Shown piece by piece: positions 38,686 through 48,413 of a stretch of DNA of 64,000 nucleotides. The DNA comes from Photobacterium sp. CCB-ST2H9. Lineage in GTDB: Bacteria; Pseudomonadota; Gammaproteobacteria; Enterobacterales; Vibrionaceae. The stretch covers positions 186,001 through 250,000 of the forward strand of contig NZ_CP100425.1 in assembly GCF_023151555.2 (NCBI RefSeq), given 5' to 3'. Each line of letters starts with the position of its first letter. The first letter of the stretch is position 1. Under the pieces are notes generated by a model, which had not been told where the DNA came from, did not search any database, and was given only the letters and a program-made list of their open reading frames with translations. A program made the position numbers and the translations under genes.

Positions 38686-38908
38686 GACACCTGCTTATAA
38701 AATGATGCATTTGCGTGGTTTGGAATTATATACATTTCGATGACCGGAATCAGCGTGATTTGTGTTCACTGAGTGTGCACGAAGTGCACGCTGAGCGTTC
38801 AGAGTGTGAGTATGACGTGAACGTCCGGCAAAGAACCCGTTCCGAACATGACGAACCCCGGCAATCCCGTATAAAATAGTGTTTTTCAGCCGTTTGGGAT
38901 ACAGGTTC

Positions 38909-39610
38909 ATGGAAATACGGGAGCAGGATAACTGTCGGGTGATGTTTGACCCGGTTTTGCTGGCAGAAGATCCCTGGCAGTGCTTTGAACCGGATTTCTG
39001 GCAGCGACAGCAGGCTGTGACCGGCAGTGCCCGTGGGCGGGGGACGACCTGGTTTGTCCGGGGACAGGAAGTCGACATGGCTTTGCGCCATTATTATCGC
39101 GGCGGTCTGTTCGGGAAACTGGTGAAAGATCAGTACCGCTTCTCTGACTGGGCATCCTGCCGGAGTATGGCGGAATTTGCACTATTGCAGCATCTGGTGG
39201 CGAAAGGGGTACGGGTACCGCGTCCGGTCGCTGCCAGAGTATGTAAAGCCGGTTTGTTCTATCGCGCAGATTTACTTACAGAAAAAGTGCCGGATGCCAC
39301 TGATTTGGTGGATAGGCTGCAGCAAGGACCGCTGTCTGAATTGCAGTGGCAGGCTGTGGGCGCGATGATCCGCAAGATGCATGACAGTCAGGTCAATCAT
39401 ACTGATTTAAATGCGCATAATATTTTGCTCGATCGCGAAGAGCAAATCTGGCTGATCGACTTTGATAAATGCAGCCTGACAGATGGTGAGCACTGGAAAG
39501 CCGCAAATTTGTCCCGCCTGCATCGCTCTTTTGTGAAAGAAGTCGATAAGGCGGGCATTCAATGGCAGGCATCAGACTGGCAGCAACTGCTTGTTGGCTA
39601 CGGTGGGTAA
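38909..39610 (+). CDS. kdkA: Kdo kinase
   Basis: 233 residues. The kinase loop VNHTDLNAHNILLD and the metal-binding WLIDFDKC are conserved, along with ALRHYYRGGLFGKL and GRGTTWF, matching Haemophilus KdkA almost block for block. It phosphorylates the single Kdo residue of LPS, consistent with a mono-Kdo core as in Vibrio and Haemophilus. ATG 38909 was chosen; a GTG ten codons upstream is possible. It is convergent with waaA. Confidence 0.94.
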   Translation: MEIREQDNCRVMFDPVLLAEDPWQCFEPDFWQRQQAVTGSARGRGTTWFVRGQEVDMALRHYYRGGLFGKLVKDQYRFSDWASCRSMAEFALLQHLVAKGVRVPRPVAARVCKAGLFYRADLLTEKVPDATDLVDRLQQGPLSELQWQAVGAMIRKMHDSQVNHTDLNAHNILLDREEQIWLIDFDKCSLTDGEHWKAANLSRLHRSFVKEVDKAGIQWQASDWQQLLVGYGG

Positions 39611-39633
39611 TCGGATTACTCCAGCGGCCGGAT

Positions 39634-40908
39634 TTATCTTGCAGAGATACTGGCTGTCAGTGCGGTCAGGGTACGTTCAATAGCACCCTGATTGGCGTTC
39701 ACGACTGCCAGCGCAGCTTGCCCCATTTGAGACTGTGTCTCCGGGCTTTCCAGCAGTCGTGTAACGGTTTCGGCTAAACCTTTGCTATCGTCAATAACTT
39801 CAGCTCCGCCTGCATTCAACAGCTGGGTCGTAATGTCGGTAAAATTGTAATAACTGGGTCCGGTGAGGATCGGTTTCGCCAGAGCGGCCGGTTCCAGCAG
39901 GTTATGACCGCCGACTTTGTCCCCAATCAGGCTGCCGCCGACAAACGCCAGATCACAGGCTCCCAGCAGCAGCATCATTTCTCCCATGGTATCGGCCAGA
40001 TAGATTTGTTGCTCTGCGAGTCGTGTTTCCGGTTGTGTTCGGCGGGCGGTGGTAAATCCGTGCTGCAGGCACAAGGCATGGACCGCATCAAAACGTTCCG
40101 GATGCCGGGGAACCAAAATCAGCAGGGTATCCGGATGAGATGCCAGAACCTGACGATGGGCTTCCAGCACTTGTTCGTCTTCACCGGCGTGGGTGCTGGC
40201 TGCAATCCAGACCGGACGCTGGCTGCCCAGCTCTTCTCTCAGTGCTGTGCTGGCTTGTATCAACCCTTCAGGGAGAGAAATGTCAAACTTGATGGAGCCA
40301 GTGATCTGTACGGCTTGCGAAGGGACACCGAGCCGGATGAAGCGGTCGGCGTCGTCACGGTGCTGGCAGAGAACCCGATCGAGATGATTGGCCAGCAGGT
40401 GAAACAGTGGCTGTACCTTCGCATAGCGCTGGCAGGAACGTTCCGACAGGCGGGCGTTCAGGACAGTCACAGGTAGACCTGCCTGCCTGGCCGCTGCAAG
40501 AGTGTTGGGCCAGAGTTCGGTTTCCATGATACACAGGGCACGCGGTTGCTGTTTTTTCAGAAAACGACGTAACGCCCAGGGAAAATCCAGTGGCATGTAA
40601 CGATGTTCAACCAACTCGCCAAGTCTGGCTGCCTGTTCAGCTCCAGTGGCTGTCGTGGTGGTCAGCAAAATCGGCAATGTTGGATAACGGGCTTTTAGCA
40701 CTTTGATGAGCGGGGTGACAGCCAGTGTTTCACCGACTGAAACGGCATGGATCCACAAAGGCTGGTGGCCCTGGACTCTGGGACTGAACCCAAAATGTTC
40801 TTTCCACCGTTTGCCGACAGGCGGGACACCGGGACGCTTTTTATAGAGAGAGAGCAACAGTACGGGGGCAACCAGTGTTAATAAACAGGTGTAGAGAAAA
40901 CGCAGCAT
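39634..40908 (-). CDS. waaA: Kdo transferase
   Basis: 424 residues. It starts MLRFLYTCLLTLVAPV, a membrane-anchoring N-terminus, followed by RWKEHFGF, WIHAVSVGETLAVTPL with the catalytic Glu, and CIMETELWPN. The C-terminal domain has FVGGSLIGDKVGGHNLLEPAA. It adds Kdo to lipid IVA. With kdkA opposite, a single Kdo is likely. ATG 40908 has AGAGG 5 bases upstream. It lies 8 bases after the GT90 gene in the same operon. Confidence 0.96.
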   Translation of the reverse strand: MLRFLYTCLLTLVAPVLLLSLYKKRPGVPPVGKRWKEHFGFSPRVQGHQPLWIHAVSVGETLAVTPLIKVLKARYPTLPILLTTTTATGAEQAARLGELVEHRYMPLDFPWALRRFLKKQQPRALCIMETELWPNTLAAARQAGLPVTVLNARLSERSCQRYAKVQPLFHLLANHLDRVLCQHRDDADRFIRLGVPSQAVQITGSIKFDISLPEGLIQASTALREELGSQRPVWIAASTHAGEDEQVLEAHRQVLASHPDTLLILVPRHPERFDAVHALCLQHGFTTARRTQPETRLAEQQIYLADTMGEMMLLLGACDLAFVGGSLIGDKVGGHNLLEPAALAKPILTGPSYYNFTDITTQLLNAGGAEVIDDSKGLAETVTRLLESPETQSQMGQAALAVVNANQGAIERTLTALTASISAR

Positions 40909-40916
40909 TAATCCTC

Positions 40917-41918
40917 TCATTCGTGGCGGGACTGCCACTGCCCGGACAGTTCAAAGTATTTTTTCAGAACCAGTAAACCAATCAGTTTCTCCCGTTGGGG
41001 ATGACAGAACTGATGAACATGCTCATGTGCGTTGGCAATGATTGCTTCAGCCGCTTCCGGGTGCTGGCTGTAGTATTGCACTTTCTCTTCGATATCTGAG
41101 CAATCATCCTTCAGCTCGACATAATGAACGCCAGCCTTCAGAGTTCCTTCCATAAACCAGGTTTCATATTTTGGTTTTGGCATCATGCACAGTGAGTTGG
41201 AAGACATAGCCCATTTCAGGTTGGTGGCGACGTCCTTGCCTTCAATACAAAGAATGAATTTGTAGTCGAGCTGCTCGTCAATGCTCAGAAATCCTTTCAG
41301 CCAAGGTACCTGGCCTTCGTTTTCATTCACCTGTCCGATGTCACCGTGAGGCAGGTTATAGCACGACCGAACCATCTGCTTACGGTGCTCTTGGTGAGCT
41401 GCCCCTCGCCAAACCAGCATGTCCTTCTTCTCTCGGAAACTTTTGCTGTCATGAATGAAATTGAAGTGCCTGACTTTATTGAGTTTGAACAGCACTGCGT
41501 TGTCATTGTCACCGTGAACCGGTCTGGCTTTGACCAGAAAAGGGTATGGTTCAATATGGGTATCATCACCGAATCGGTAAGCTACTTTGAAATTATGGTC
41601 AAAGTAATTCAGGTACTCTTTGAGATCATAGAAATACGCACTTTGCCCCTTTTTCCGGTAATTCCGAATCGCTACAGATTTTTCGTTCGGCAGGGTGAAT
41701 GCATGCGTATGTTTCAGGTAATAATCGACCCGGGATGCGATGTAATTTCTGTCATACTGATCCAGGGTATTCAGCAGGTACCTGAGCCGGCGCTGGTAAA
41801 ACAATTTTGGCGTCAGGGAACGCAGGGCATTTTTGCTGTAAAAAGAAAATTTGCTGTTCTTTTGCCTGTTGTGTAATCGTATCAACGTTATTGCTCCAGC
41901 GTTATTCGGCCAAATCAT
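40917..41918 (-). CDS. GT90 (LpsA/CAP10-like) glycosyltransferase
   Basis: 333 residues. The MLVWRGAAHQEHRKQMV motif and the later KFILCIEGKDVATNLKWAMSSNSLCMMP block are the signature of GT90 enzymes, called LpsA in Pasteurellaceae and Vibrionaceae. It probably adds a hexose to the LPS core from a nucleotide donor. Its ATG overlaps the end of waaF by 17 bases, and its stop is 8 bases before the waaA start, so it is tightly coupled with both. Confidence 0.87.
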   Translation of the reverse strand: MIWPNNAGAITLIRLHNRQKNSKFSFYSKNALRSLTPKLFYQRRLRYLLNTLDQYDRNYIASRVDYYLKHTHAFTLPNEKSVAIRNYRKKGQSAYFYDLKEYLNYFDHNFKVAYRFGDDTHIEPYPFLVKARPVHGDNDNAVLFKLNKVRHFNFIHDSKSFREKKDMLVWRGAAHQEHRKQMVRSCYNLPHGDIGQVNENEGQVPWLKGFLSIDEQLDYKFILCIEGKDVATNLKWAMSSNSLCMMPKPKYETWFMEGTLKAGVHYVELKDDCSDIEEKVQYYSQHPEAAEAIIANAHEHVHQFCHPQREKLIGLLVLKKYFELSGQWQSRHE

Positions 41919-42930
41919 TGATAGCTTGAATCACACGCTCTGCAGGCAGTTCTTTCAGGCATTTCAGATGACCGTAAGGACACTCTCGCTTAAAGCAGGG
42001 CCGGCATTCAATGTCAGTGTGGACAATGGCGACTTCTTCCGCCAACGGCGGGGTATAGTCCGGTGAGGTTGAGCCATAGATTGCCACGACTTTACAGCCG
42101 ACCGCTGCGGCCACATGCATCAGACCGGAATCATTACTGACGACTGTATGGCAGAGAGCCAGCAGATCCACGGCTTCAATCAGACTGGTTTGTCCGGCCA
42201 GGTCATGGCAGTGTTGTTGTAGGTCATCAGGCAGCCCGTTTCGGATCGCTGAAGTGACCGGTTGATCTTTGGCTGAACCAAACAGCCAGACTTGTTGGCC
42301 CTGCTCAATCATGCGTTGAGCAACCTGTGTGAAATAAGCTTCCGGCCAGCGTTTCGCCGGGCCGAATTCAGCACCGGGGCACAGACCGATCACCGGACGA
42401 TCCTGAGAAAGCGCGAGGCGTGAGATGGCTGCTGACTGCTTGTTTGGGTCAATGGTCAGGGCCGGTCTCGGTAATGGCGGCAGGGCTGCGCTGCTGGTCA
42501 TTTCATTTTTAGGGTAAGCCAGCGCACTATAGCGCTCAATCACCAGACCAAACTCACGTTTATTGCTGCGCAGGTCTGTGAGCAGTCCGTAACGACTTTC
42601 TCCTTTCCAGCCGGTCCGGACCGGAATTTTGGCAAACAATGGAATCAGGGCTGATTTGGCTGAGTTTGGCATAATCAATGCCTGATCATAGCTGGCTTCG
42701 CGAAGGGATTTCCCAATACGATAGCGCCCTTTTAGGTTAAACGCACCGTGGCCGATGGGCATATCAATGGCACGGTTTACTTCTGGCATCCGTTCCAGAA
42801 TTGGCCGGCACCAGGCAGGTGCCAGGACATCAATGTCAGCCTCTGGATGGCGTTGTTTCAGGCTAATGTACAGGCATTGTGACATCACCATATCGCCGAC
42901 CCATGACGGGCCCACTACCAGAATTTTCAT
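41902..42930 (-). CDS. waaF: ADP-heptose:LPS heptosyltransferase II
   Basis: 342 residues. It begins MKILVVGPSWVGDMVMSQCLY and carries SNDSGLMHVAAAVGCKVVAIYGSTSPDYTPPL, the exact WaaF signatures. It adds the second heptose to the inner core. The stop overlaps the GT90 start. Upstream is a 75-bp gap to a GT4 gene. Confidence 0.96.
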   Translation of the reverse strand: MKILVVGPSWVGDMVMSQCLYISLKQRHPEADIDVLAPAWCRPILERMPEVNRAIDMPIGHGAFNLKGRYRIGKSLREASYDQALIMPNSAKSALIPLFAKIPVRTGWKGESRYGLLTDLRSNKREFGLVIERYSALAYPKNEMTSSAALPPLPRPALTIDPNKQSAAISRLALSQDRPVIGLCPGAEFGPAKRWPEAYFTQVAQRMIEQGQQVWLFGSAKDQPVTSAIRNGLPDDLQQHCHDLAGQTSLIEAVDLLALCHTVVSNDSGLMHVAAAVGCKVVAIYGSTSPDYTPPLAEEVAIVHTDIECRPCFKRECPYGHLKCLKELPAERVIQAINDLAE

Positions 42931-43005
42931 AGGGGTAAACCTTTGTACATCTCAGATTTTTGGTAATAAGAATCCCGTTCATCCAACGGAATTGAGTTCT
43001 TGGCT

Positions 43006-44169
43006 TTAGTCGGTCGCCAGTGCAATGAACTGATTCGCAATCGCTGCTGGGTCATGTCGCTGCAATACCCGCGCAATATCTGCTTCGGGACGTGACTTTT
43101 GCAATGTTGTATATATCGTTGACGCCAGCGCTTCCGGAGTCATGTCTGCCATTTGTTCCTGCAGGGCCGGAGAATCCATGACAAACTGCACACCGCCTGG
43201 ACAGTGGGTGGTGACGGCATTCGTTCCTGCAGCAAAAGCTTCGATGATGACCATACCAAGCCCTTCGAATTTAGAGCTCAGAATAAACAAATCGCTATGA
43301 TGCATCCAAGGATATGGCGTCAGGGTGGAACCAGGCATCAGAACTTTGTCTTCAATACCGAGTGAGGTGATGAGGTTTTTCAGTTTTTCTTTGTCGCGAC
43401 CATCGCCGACCAGAACTAATTGGTGCTGGATATGATATTTTTTCACCAGTAACGCATAAGCATTGATCAGTAAAGGGAAGTCTTTCTGATCGACAAAGCG
43501 GCCCAGGCCGAGCAGATATGGCGCATCGGGTATTTCCGAGACTGGCTCCATGGCTTTGCGGGCAATTTTGTTGCTGTCCATCGGATTGGTGATAGCTGCC
43601 AGTTTTGCAACTTGAAAACCTGCGGTTTGTTGATAGGTGGTGAAATTATCCAATACAGGCTGAGAGACACAGGATACGGTTCTGTTCTGAAATAGTAGCT
43701 TGGCATACCAGGACTGCAGCCTGTTTGGGTTACCTTTGGCAAAGATGTTTTCACAGACCTGAATGACCCGTGGATCTTTGTGATTCCATACCAACTCGAA
43801 AGTGCCCTGACCACGCATAATAATCAGGTCGAATGGCTGGCCTTGCTTTTCCAGTTGTCTGAGCTTGTAGCGAAACAAGGGGCTTTGCACCAGACCTTTC
43901 CAGACAAAAAGGCTTTTGGGCAGCAGGCCGTTCATGATGCGTGCAAAAGCTTCCCATAGGATACCAATCCCGGTTTTCATCATTATCTTGTCCAGATAAA
44001 ACTGATGGATCGGGATAGTTTTGTTATCCGGGGTTAGTTCGACCGGGTTGTTCTTCAGGTAGATCAAATCAACCTGATGGCCGAGGTCATGGAAAGCATC
44101 TGCCAGATTTACGGCGACGCGTTCCATGCCGCCAATCCGCAAAGAACGGACTACAATGGCGATTCGCAT
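43006..44169 (-). CDS. GT4 glycosyltransferase, LPS core or O-antigen
   Basis: 387 residues. RIAIVVRSLRIGGMERVAVNLADAF is the GG acceptor motif and LSSKFEGLGMVIIEAFAAGTNAVTT the E-x7-E donor motif of GT4. A helical SLFVWKGLVQSPLFRYKLRQLEKQ insert precedes the second domain. It overlaps the O-antigen ligase gene by 19 bases, so it is translated with it. Sugar and linkage unknown. Confidence 0.87.
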   Translation of the reverse strand: MRIAIVVRSLRIGGMERVAVNLADAFHDLGHQVDLIYLKNNPVELTPDNKTIPIHQFYLDKIMMKTGIGILWEAFARIMNGLLPKSLFVWKGLVQSPLFRYKLRQLEKQGQPFDLIIMRGQGTFELVWNHKDPRVIQVCENIFAKGNPNRLQSWYAKLLFQNRTVSCVSQPVLDNFTTYQQTAGFQVAKLAAITNPMDSNKIARKAMEPVSEIPDAPYLLGLGRFVDQKDFPLLINAYALLVKKYHIQHQLVLVGDGRDKEKLKNLITSLGIEDKVLMPGSTLTPYPWMHHSDLFILSSKFEGLGMVIIEAFAAGTNAVTTHCPGGVQFVMDSPALQEQMADMTPEALASTIYTTLQKSRPEADIARVLQRHDPAAIANQFIALATD

Positions 44170-45434
44170 TCTTTCATTTTCCTTGTCACGGTCAGATAGC
44201 GGGCAAACAGGCAGGCCATTATGATGTTTTGCATAAAGACACCAGTCCAGAATGAGTTAAACGACTCGAAGTTGTTGATAACCATCCAATAGGTCACGAA
44301 AGCGACACTAAAAATAAACCAGTAGCTGCCGTGCCGGGTACAGTCTTTGATTTTATATGTACAGTACAGTATGCGACCATAAATGGACCACATCAGCAGT
44401 AGACCAATGAGTCCATAAGAGAGCAGGGTCTCAATATGGAAATTATGCAGGTGTCCGTAGTGAGTGCGGATCATTTTTGACAGTGTGGTTGATTCACTGA
44501 TGACCAAATGTCGAGCATCGCTGTCCCAGCCGAGTAAAGGTTTTTCTTTAATCCATTTAGCAGCTTCTAGCCAGGTTTGCAGACGTATTCCTGTACTTGA
44601 GTCTGGAATTTTACCGTTTTCTGCAATCTCTAAGGTTTGGGTTGCTTCATGGAAGCGGCTTTGGCCGACATCGCTGAAAACCAGGGTACAGGATACGAGG
44701 GTAATGGTCAGTAGCGAAAAAATGATTTGGCGCAAGTTGCGCTTTTTTTGTACCAGCACCAGAGCGAAAGAACTCAGGATAAAGGCAGTAATTAAAGCCA
44801 GCCACACCTGACGGGATTGGGTCACAATCACGCCGATGATGCCCAGTGTGAAAAAGATTGAGGACAGAGTAACCCGAAGTACAAACCGAGATGATCCTTT
44901 GCTGGGAAACAGGCCGATGATAAAGCTGGCCAGAACCATCAGACCGAATACCATGCCGGTGTGTTGGGCATTGCGAATGCCAAAATCGACCCGGCGGCCA
45001 TCAAAGGCACGCAGAAGCTCTGTAAAGCCACCGCCATTCATTGCACAGCCAATCAAAAAGCCGACAAAAGTGATCAGGAGAAGCTGGGTGATACGCTGCT
45101 CGCGTCCCGCTAGCCACCAGGCAATGGGGATAAACAAAAACAGTTTTGTCAGCCGGTCAATTTTAGGCCCGCCGGGTGAATACTCTGGCGCTAAATAATA
45201 TACGGAAATCCACGTCGCTACCGAAGACGTAATCATTAGAATCAGAATGATGACCAAGGGTTCGCGTCGTATGTTTTCCGGATTTTTTATCAGCAGATAA
45301 ACGGAGGCAAGAGATAAGATCCCTTTAGCAAAATCTGTGAGAGCTGATGCAAAGAAATTCGTGCTGGCGTACAGGACGATTGTGAACAGCATGAACCCCT
45401 GAAAGTAACGCTTATTGGAGAGAATATTCGTCAT
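44151..45434 (-). CDS. waaL: O-antigen ligase (WaaL, Wzy_C family)
   Basis: 427 residues with about ten to twelve hydrophobic segments. A large periplasmic loop near residue 300 carries HYGHLHNFHIETLLSYGLIG, the HN...L...G pattern of Wzy_C ligases, preceded by RLQTWLEAAKWIKEKPLLGWD. It joins undecaprenyl-linked O-antigen to lipid A-core in the periplasm. It lies 3 bases after the acyltransferase gene and overlaps the GT4 gene. Within this family ligases and polymerases look alike, but location among core genes favours the ligase. Confidence 0.82.
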   Translation of the reverse strand: MTNILSNKRYFQGFMLFTIVLYASTNFFASALTDFAKGILSLASVYLLIKNPENIRREPLVIILILMITSSVATWISVYYLAPEYSPGGPKIDRLTKLFLFIPIAWWLAGREQRITQLLLITFVGFLIGCAMNGGGFTELLRAFDGRRVDFGIRNAQHTGMVFGLMVLASFIIGLFPSKGSSRFVLRVTLSSIFFTLGIIGVIVTQSRQVWLALITAFILSSFALVLVQKKRNLRQIIFSLLTITLVSCTLVFSDVGQSRFHEATQTLEIAENGKIPDSSTGIRLQTWLEAAKWIKEKPLLGWDSDARHLVISESTTLSKMIRTHYGHLHNFHIETLLSYGLIGLLLMWSIYGRILYCTYKIKDCTRHGSYWFIFSVAFVTYWMVINNFESFNSFWTGVFMQNIIMACLFARYLTVTRKMKECESPL

Positions 45435-45437
45435 AAG

Positions 45438-46421
45438 TTAAAAGGGTATCTGTAAATACTTATATGGATTCGGCTCTTGGTTTGGCCGGGTTTTTAACAG
45501 ACGTAGGTTCCACATGTACTGTGTCGGATACGGAGAGACCATGTTTTCTAAAGCCTCTGCTAACAGAGTCGCATCCAATTGCTGATCGCCAGTTGGAAGC
45601 GCATCAATCGGCGGATGAATGTGGATTTCAAATTTGCCAGTCGTTGCATTATAAACCGGCATCATCGGCAAAATTGTTGCACTGGTGATACGGGCAATTT
45701 TTCCTAAACCGGAAAATGTTGCTTTTTTTGTCGCAAAAAAGTCAGTAAATTGGCTCTGCTCCGGACCAAAATCTTCATCTGGCAGATAATAGCCCAGATA
45801 TCCTTCCTTAATCGCTTTAATATATGGCTTGAGCCCTTCTTGGCGTGTGTAGCAGGCACCGCCGTATTGCAAACGTTGTTTGCTGATCAGCCAGTCGTAG
45901 ATTGGTTGTCGGTGTTGGGGTTTGATCATGCCAACGATGGGTAAATTGACAGAAGCCAGATAAATCGCAGGAAAATCAATTGCCCAGCAGTGCGGCACTA
46001 ACAGGATAATTTTCTTATCCTGTTCCAGCAGGCGATTGAGATGATTTTCGCCAAAAACTTGCGTACGTTTCTGTAAGTGACGCCGGCTTTTGAGGCTGAG
46101 CTCACCCATACCAAGGACGACCTGAGCAGCAACGGCAAACATGTCATCAATCATGGTCTCACGTTCTGCAGGTGTTTGTTCTGGAAAACATAATGTCAGG
46201 TTGACCTGAGCTCTCTGCCGCGCTTTTTTTGCAATCCGTCCAATCTGACGGCCGAGAAAAGCTGCAATTGGATCGCGAACTCGCCACGGCAGCAGGGCAA
46301 ATAACAATAAAAAACCGGTGGCCAGCCAGGTGCCCCAGTGCTTAGGATGCAGGAAATGCCACTGAAACTGTGGATCGTAACCGGAAGGTGGCCGAGGGTC
46401 TAATACTCGCAAGGGTATCAC
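45438..46421 (-). CDS. Late acyltransferase of lipid A (LpxL/LpxM family)
   Basis: 327 residues. The catalytic H-x4-D is in LLVPHCWAIDFPA and the second motif in LGYYLPDEDFGPEQSQF. A single N-terminal hydrophobic span (WLATGFLLLFALLPW) anchors it. It transfers an acyl chain from acyl-ACP to Kdo-lipid IVA. The DEDFG and CWAID details favour LpxM (MsbB) over LpxL. It starts at GTG 46421 without a strong ribosome site. It lies between waaL and hldD. Confidence 0.88.
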   Translation of the reverse strand: MIPLRVLDPRPPSGYDPQFQWHFLHPKHWGTWLATGFLLLFALLPWRVRDPIAAFLGRQIGRIAKKARQRAQVNLTLCFPEQTPAERETMIDDMFAVAAQVVLGMGELSLKSRRHLQKRTQVFGENHLNRLLEQDKKIILLVPHCWAIDFPAIYLASVNLPIVGMIKPQHRQPIYDWLISKQRLQYGGACYTRQEGLKPYIKAIKEGYLGYYLPDEDFGPEQSQFTDFFATKKATFSGLGKIARITSATILPMMPVYNATTGKFEIHIHPPIDALPTGDQQLDATLLAEALENMVSPYPTQYMWNLRLLKTRPNQEPNPYKYLQIPF

Positions 46422-46443
46422 CGAATGTTCTCATGCTGTTGCA

Positions 46444-46467
46444 CAACTGCAGCTTGTGCTGCAGTTG
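46444..46467. repeat. Perfect 10-bp inverted repeat between hldD and the acyltransferase gene
   Basis: CAACTGCAGC-TTGT-GCTGCAGTTG. No T-run follows on the minus strand, so it is more likely an mRNA hairpin in the hldD to acyltransferase transcript than a strong terminator. Confidence 0.6.
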
Positions 46468-46498
46468 TTGATAGGGGAAAGTGGCAATGCACTTTCAT

Positions 46499-47449
46499 TT
46501 AGGATTGCTTGGCCAGAATCGCCATATACTCGGCTACGCCTTCAGCGACGGTCTTGAATTCTTCCTGATAGCCGGCTGCCCGGACTTTCGAAAGATCTGC
46601 CTGAGTATATGTCTGGTAGCGGCCTTTCAGGTGTTCCGGGAAAGGCACAGTTTCAACATTACCCTGGCCGTGGTGTTTGATGACTGCATCCGCGACGGCC
46701 TGGAAGCTTTCCGCACGACCGGTACCACAATTGTAAATACCGGACACACCGTTTTGCCAGAACCACAGGTTCATTTTGCAGACGTCGCCGACATAAACGA
46801 AGTCACGCTTGAAGGTTTCAGAACCTTCAAACAGTTTAGGACTTTCGCCTTTTGACAGTTGCTCATTGAGGTGGAACGCAACGGATGCCATGCTGCCTTT
46901 GTGCTGCTCACGCGGGCCATAGACGTTGAAATAACGGAAGCCGGTAATTTGCGAAAGAGTTTCACCATGGGCCTCGGCATCCTGCCACAGACGACGGACA
47001 TAGTTGTCAAACAGCTGCTTGGAATAACCGTAAACGTTCAGGGCACCTTCGTAATTTTTTTCTTCAATGAAATCACGGTCACGGCCGCCATAGGTGGCTG
47101 CAGAAGACGCGTACAGGAACGGAATCTCGCGTTCCAGACAGTAGTGCAGCAACTCTTTGGAATACTCGTAGTTGTTGAGCATCATGTATTTGCCGTCCCA
47201 CTCGGTGGTGGCTGAGCAGGCACCTTCGTGGAAAACGGCTTCAATCGGACCGAACTCATCACCGGCCATGATTTGCGTGATGAAGTCTTCTTTGTCCATG
47301 TAGTCGGCAATATCTAAATCCACCAGGTTCGCAAATTTAGTTCCGTCTTTGAGGTTGTCGACGACAAGAATGTCACGATAGCCTTGCTCGTTGAGCGCTT
47401 TTACAATGTTGCTGCCGATCATGCCGGCGCCACCAGTCACTATAATCAT
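46499..47449 (-). CDS. hldD: ADP-L-glycero-D-manno-heptose 6-epimerase
   Basis: 316 residues. [21 protein letters not shown] starts the NADP site, [15 protein letters not shown] and the catalytic [13 protein letters not shown] follow, all HldD-specific. It converts ADP-D,D-heptose to ADP-L,D-heptose, the donor for WaaC and WaaF encoded just downstream. It is divergent from the TetR-type gene. Confidence 0.97.
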   Translation of the reverse strand: MIIVTGGAGMIGSNIVKALNEQGYRDILVVDNLKDGTKFANLVDLDIADYMDKEDFITQIMAGDEFGPIEAVFHEGACSATTEWDGKYMMLNNYEYSKELLHYCLEREIPFLYASSAATYGGRDRDFIEEKNYEGALNVYGYSKQLFDNYVRRLWQDAEAHGETLSQITGFRYFNVYGPREQHKGSMASVAFHLNEQLSKGESPKLFEGSETFKRDFVYVGDVCKMNLWFWQNGVSGIYNCGTGRAESFQAVADAVIKHHGQGNVETVPFPEHLKGRYQTYTQADLSKVRAAGYQEEFKTVAEGVAEYMAILAKQS

Positions 47450-47635
47450 GGCACTTCCAGTTTTCTGTCAGATAAACTCAGTGGTCAGAGCTCTGCAACA
47501 TAGCAGAGGAACCGCACCACCGCGTCAATAATTCGTCAATAGATATGATAACATCATCGGGGTTTGTTGATCTTGATTTTGACCCCACAACGTTAACAAA
47601 CCATGACTGCCAAGGGTGATGCAAGTGAGAGGCCT

Positions 47636-48283
47636 ATGAAAACCCGCGATAAAATTATCCATGCCGCATTGGAACTTTTTAATGAAAATGGTGAACCGAA
47701 TATCACCACCAACCACATTGCGGCACATATGGGCATCAGCCCCGGCAATCTGTATTACCACTTCCGAAATAAGGAAGAGATTATACACAGTATTTTTGAT
47801 GAATACGCCCAGGAGTTGCGTGTTCGTTTTCAGCCCCGGGAAGAGGCTGCGCTGTCCTCGGACAGTCTGCTGCAATACCTGGATGCGGTCTTTATGCTGA
47901 TGTGGCGGTACCGGTTTTTCTACGCCAATTTGCCGGATATCCTGAGCCGGGACCCGGGATTGCAGCATAAGTATCTGCAGGCGCAGGAGAATCTCCATCA
48001 GGACATTATGGTGGTGATGCGTCATTTCCGGACCTTGGGTCTGGTTACGCTGGATGATGAGGAACTGCAAAGTCTGGCCAACACCCTCAAACTGGTGGCA
48101 AGCACCTGGATTTGTTATCAGACAGCTCAAGCGCCACAGGCCAAAATCACCAAGACTGTTATCTATCAGGGGGTGCTGCAGATTCTCAGTATTATAAGAC
48201 CTCTGACCAGTGCTCAGGGACGGGAAGTCGTTCTCCAACTTGAATCACATTATTGTGATCAAGTAAGACGGGATGTTTCATAG
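47636..48283 (+). CDS. TetR-family transcriptional regulator
   Basis: 215 residues. MKTRDKIIHAALELFNENGEPNITTNHIAAHMGISPGNLYYHFRNKEEII is a clear TetR helix-turn-helix. The C-terminal domain is the helical type and gives no ligand clue. Location between hldD and kbl-tdh is shared by many Vibrionaceae. It could control either neighbour or an unlinked fatty-acid or envelope gene. ATG 47636 has AGAGG close upstream; ATG 47603 would add 11 residues. Confidence 0.87.
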   Translation: MKTRDKIIHAALELFNENGEPNITTNHIAAHMGISPGNLYYHFRNKEEIIHSIFDEYAQELRVRFQPREEAALSSDSLLQYLDAVFMLMWRYRFFYANLPDILSRDPGLQHKYLQAQENLHQDIMVVMRHFRTLGLVTLDDEELQSLANTLKLVASTWICYQTAQAPQAKITKTVIYQGVLQILSIIRPLTSAQGREVVLQLESHYCDQVRRDVS

Positions 48284-48413
48284 TTGTCGACGATACAGAG
48301 TTTAGCTCTTAAAATTTGGATAACTTTGTAACATTGTAGCGATTAACGGCTAAATTTTTAGTATGTTGTTCGTCGAAATTGGCAAAAACGCCTTTACAAG
48401 TTTGGAGAGCAAA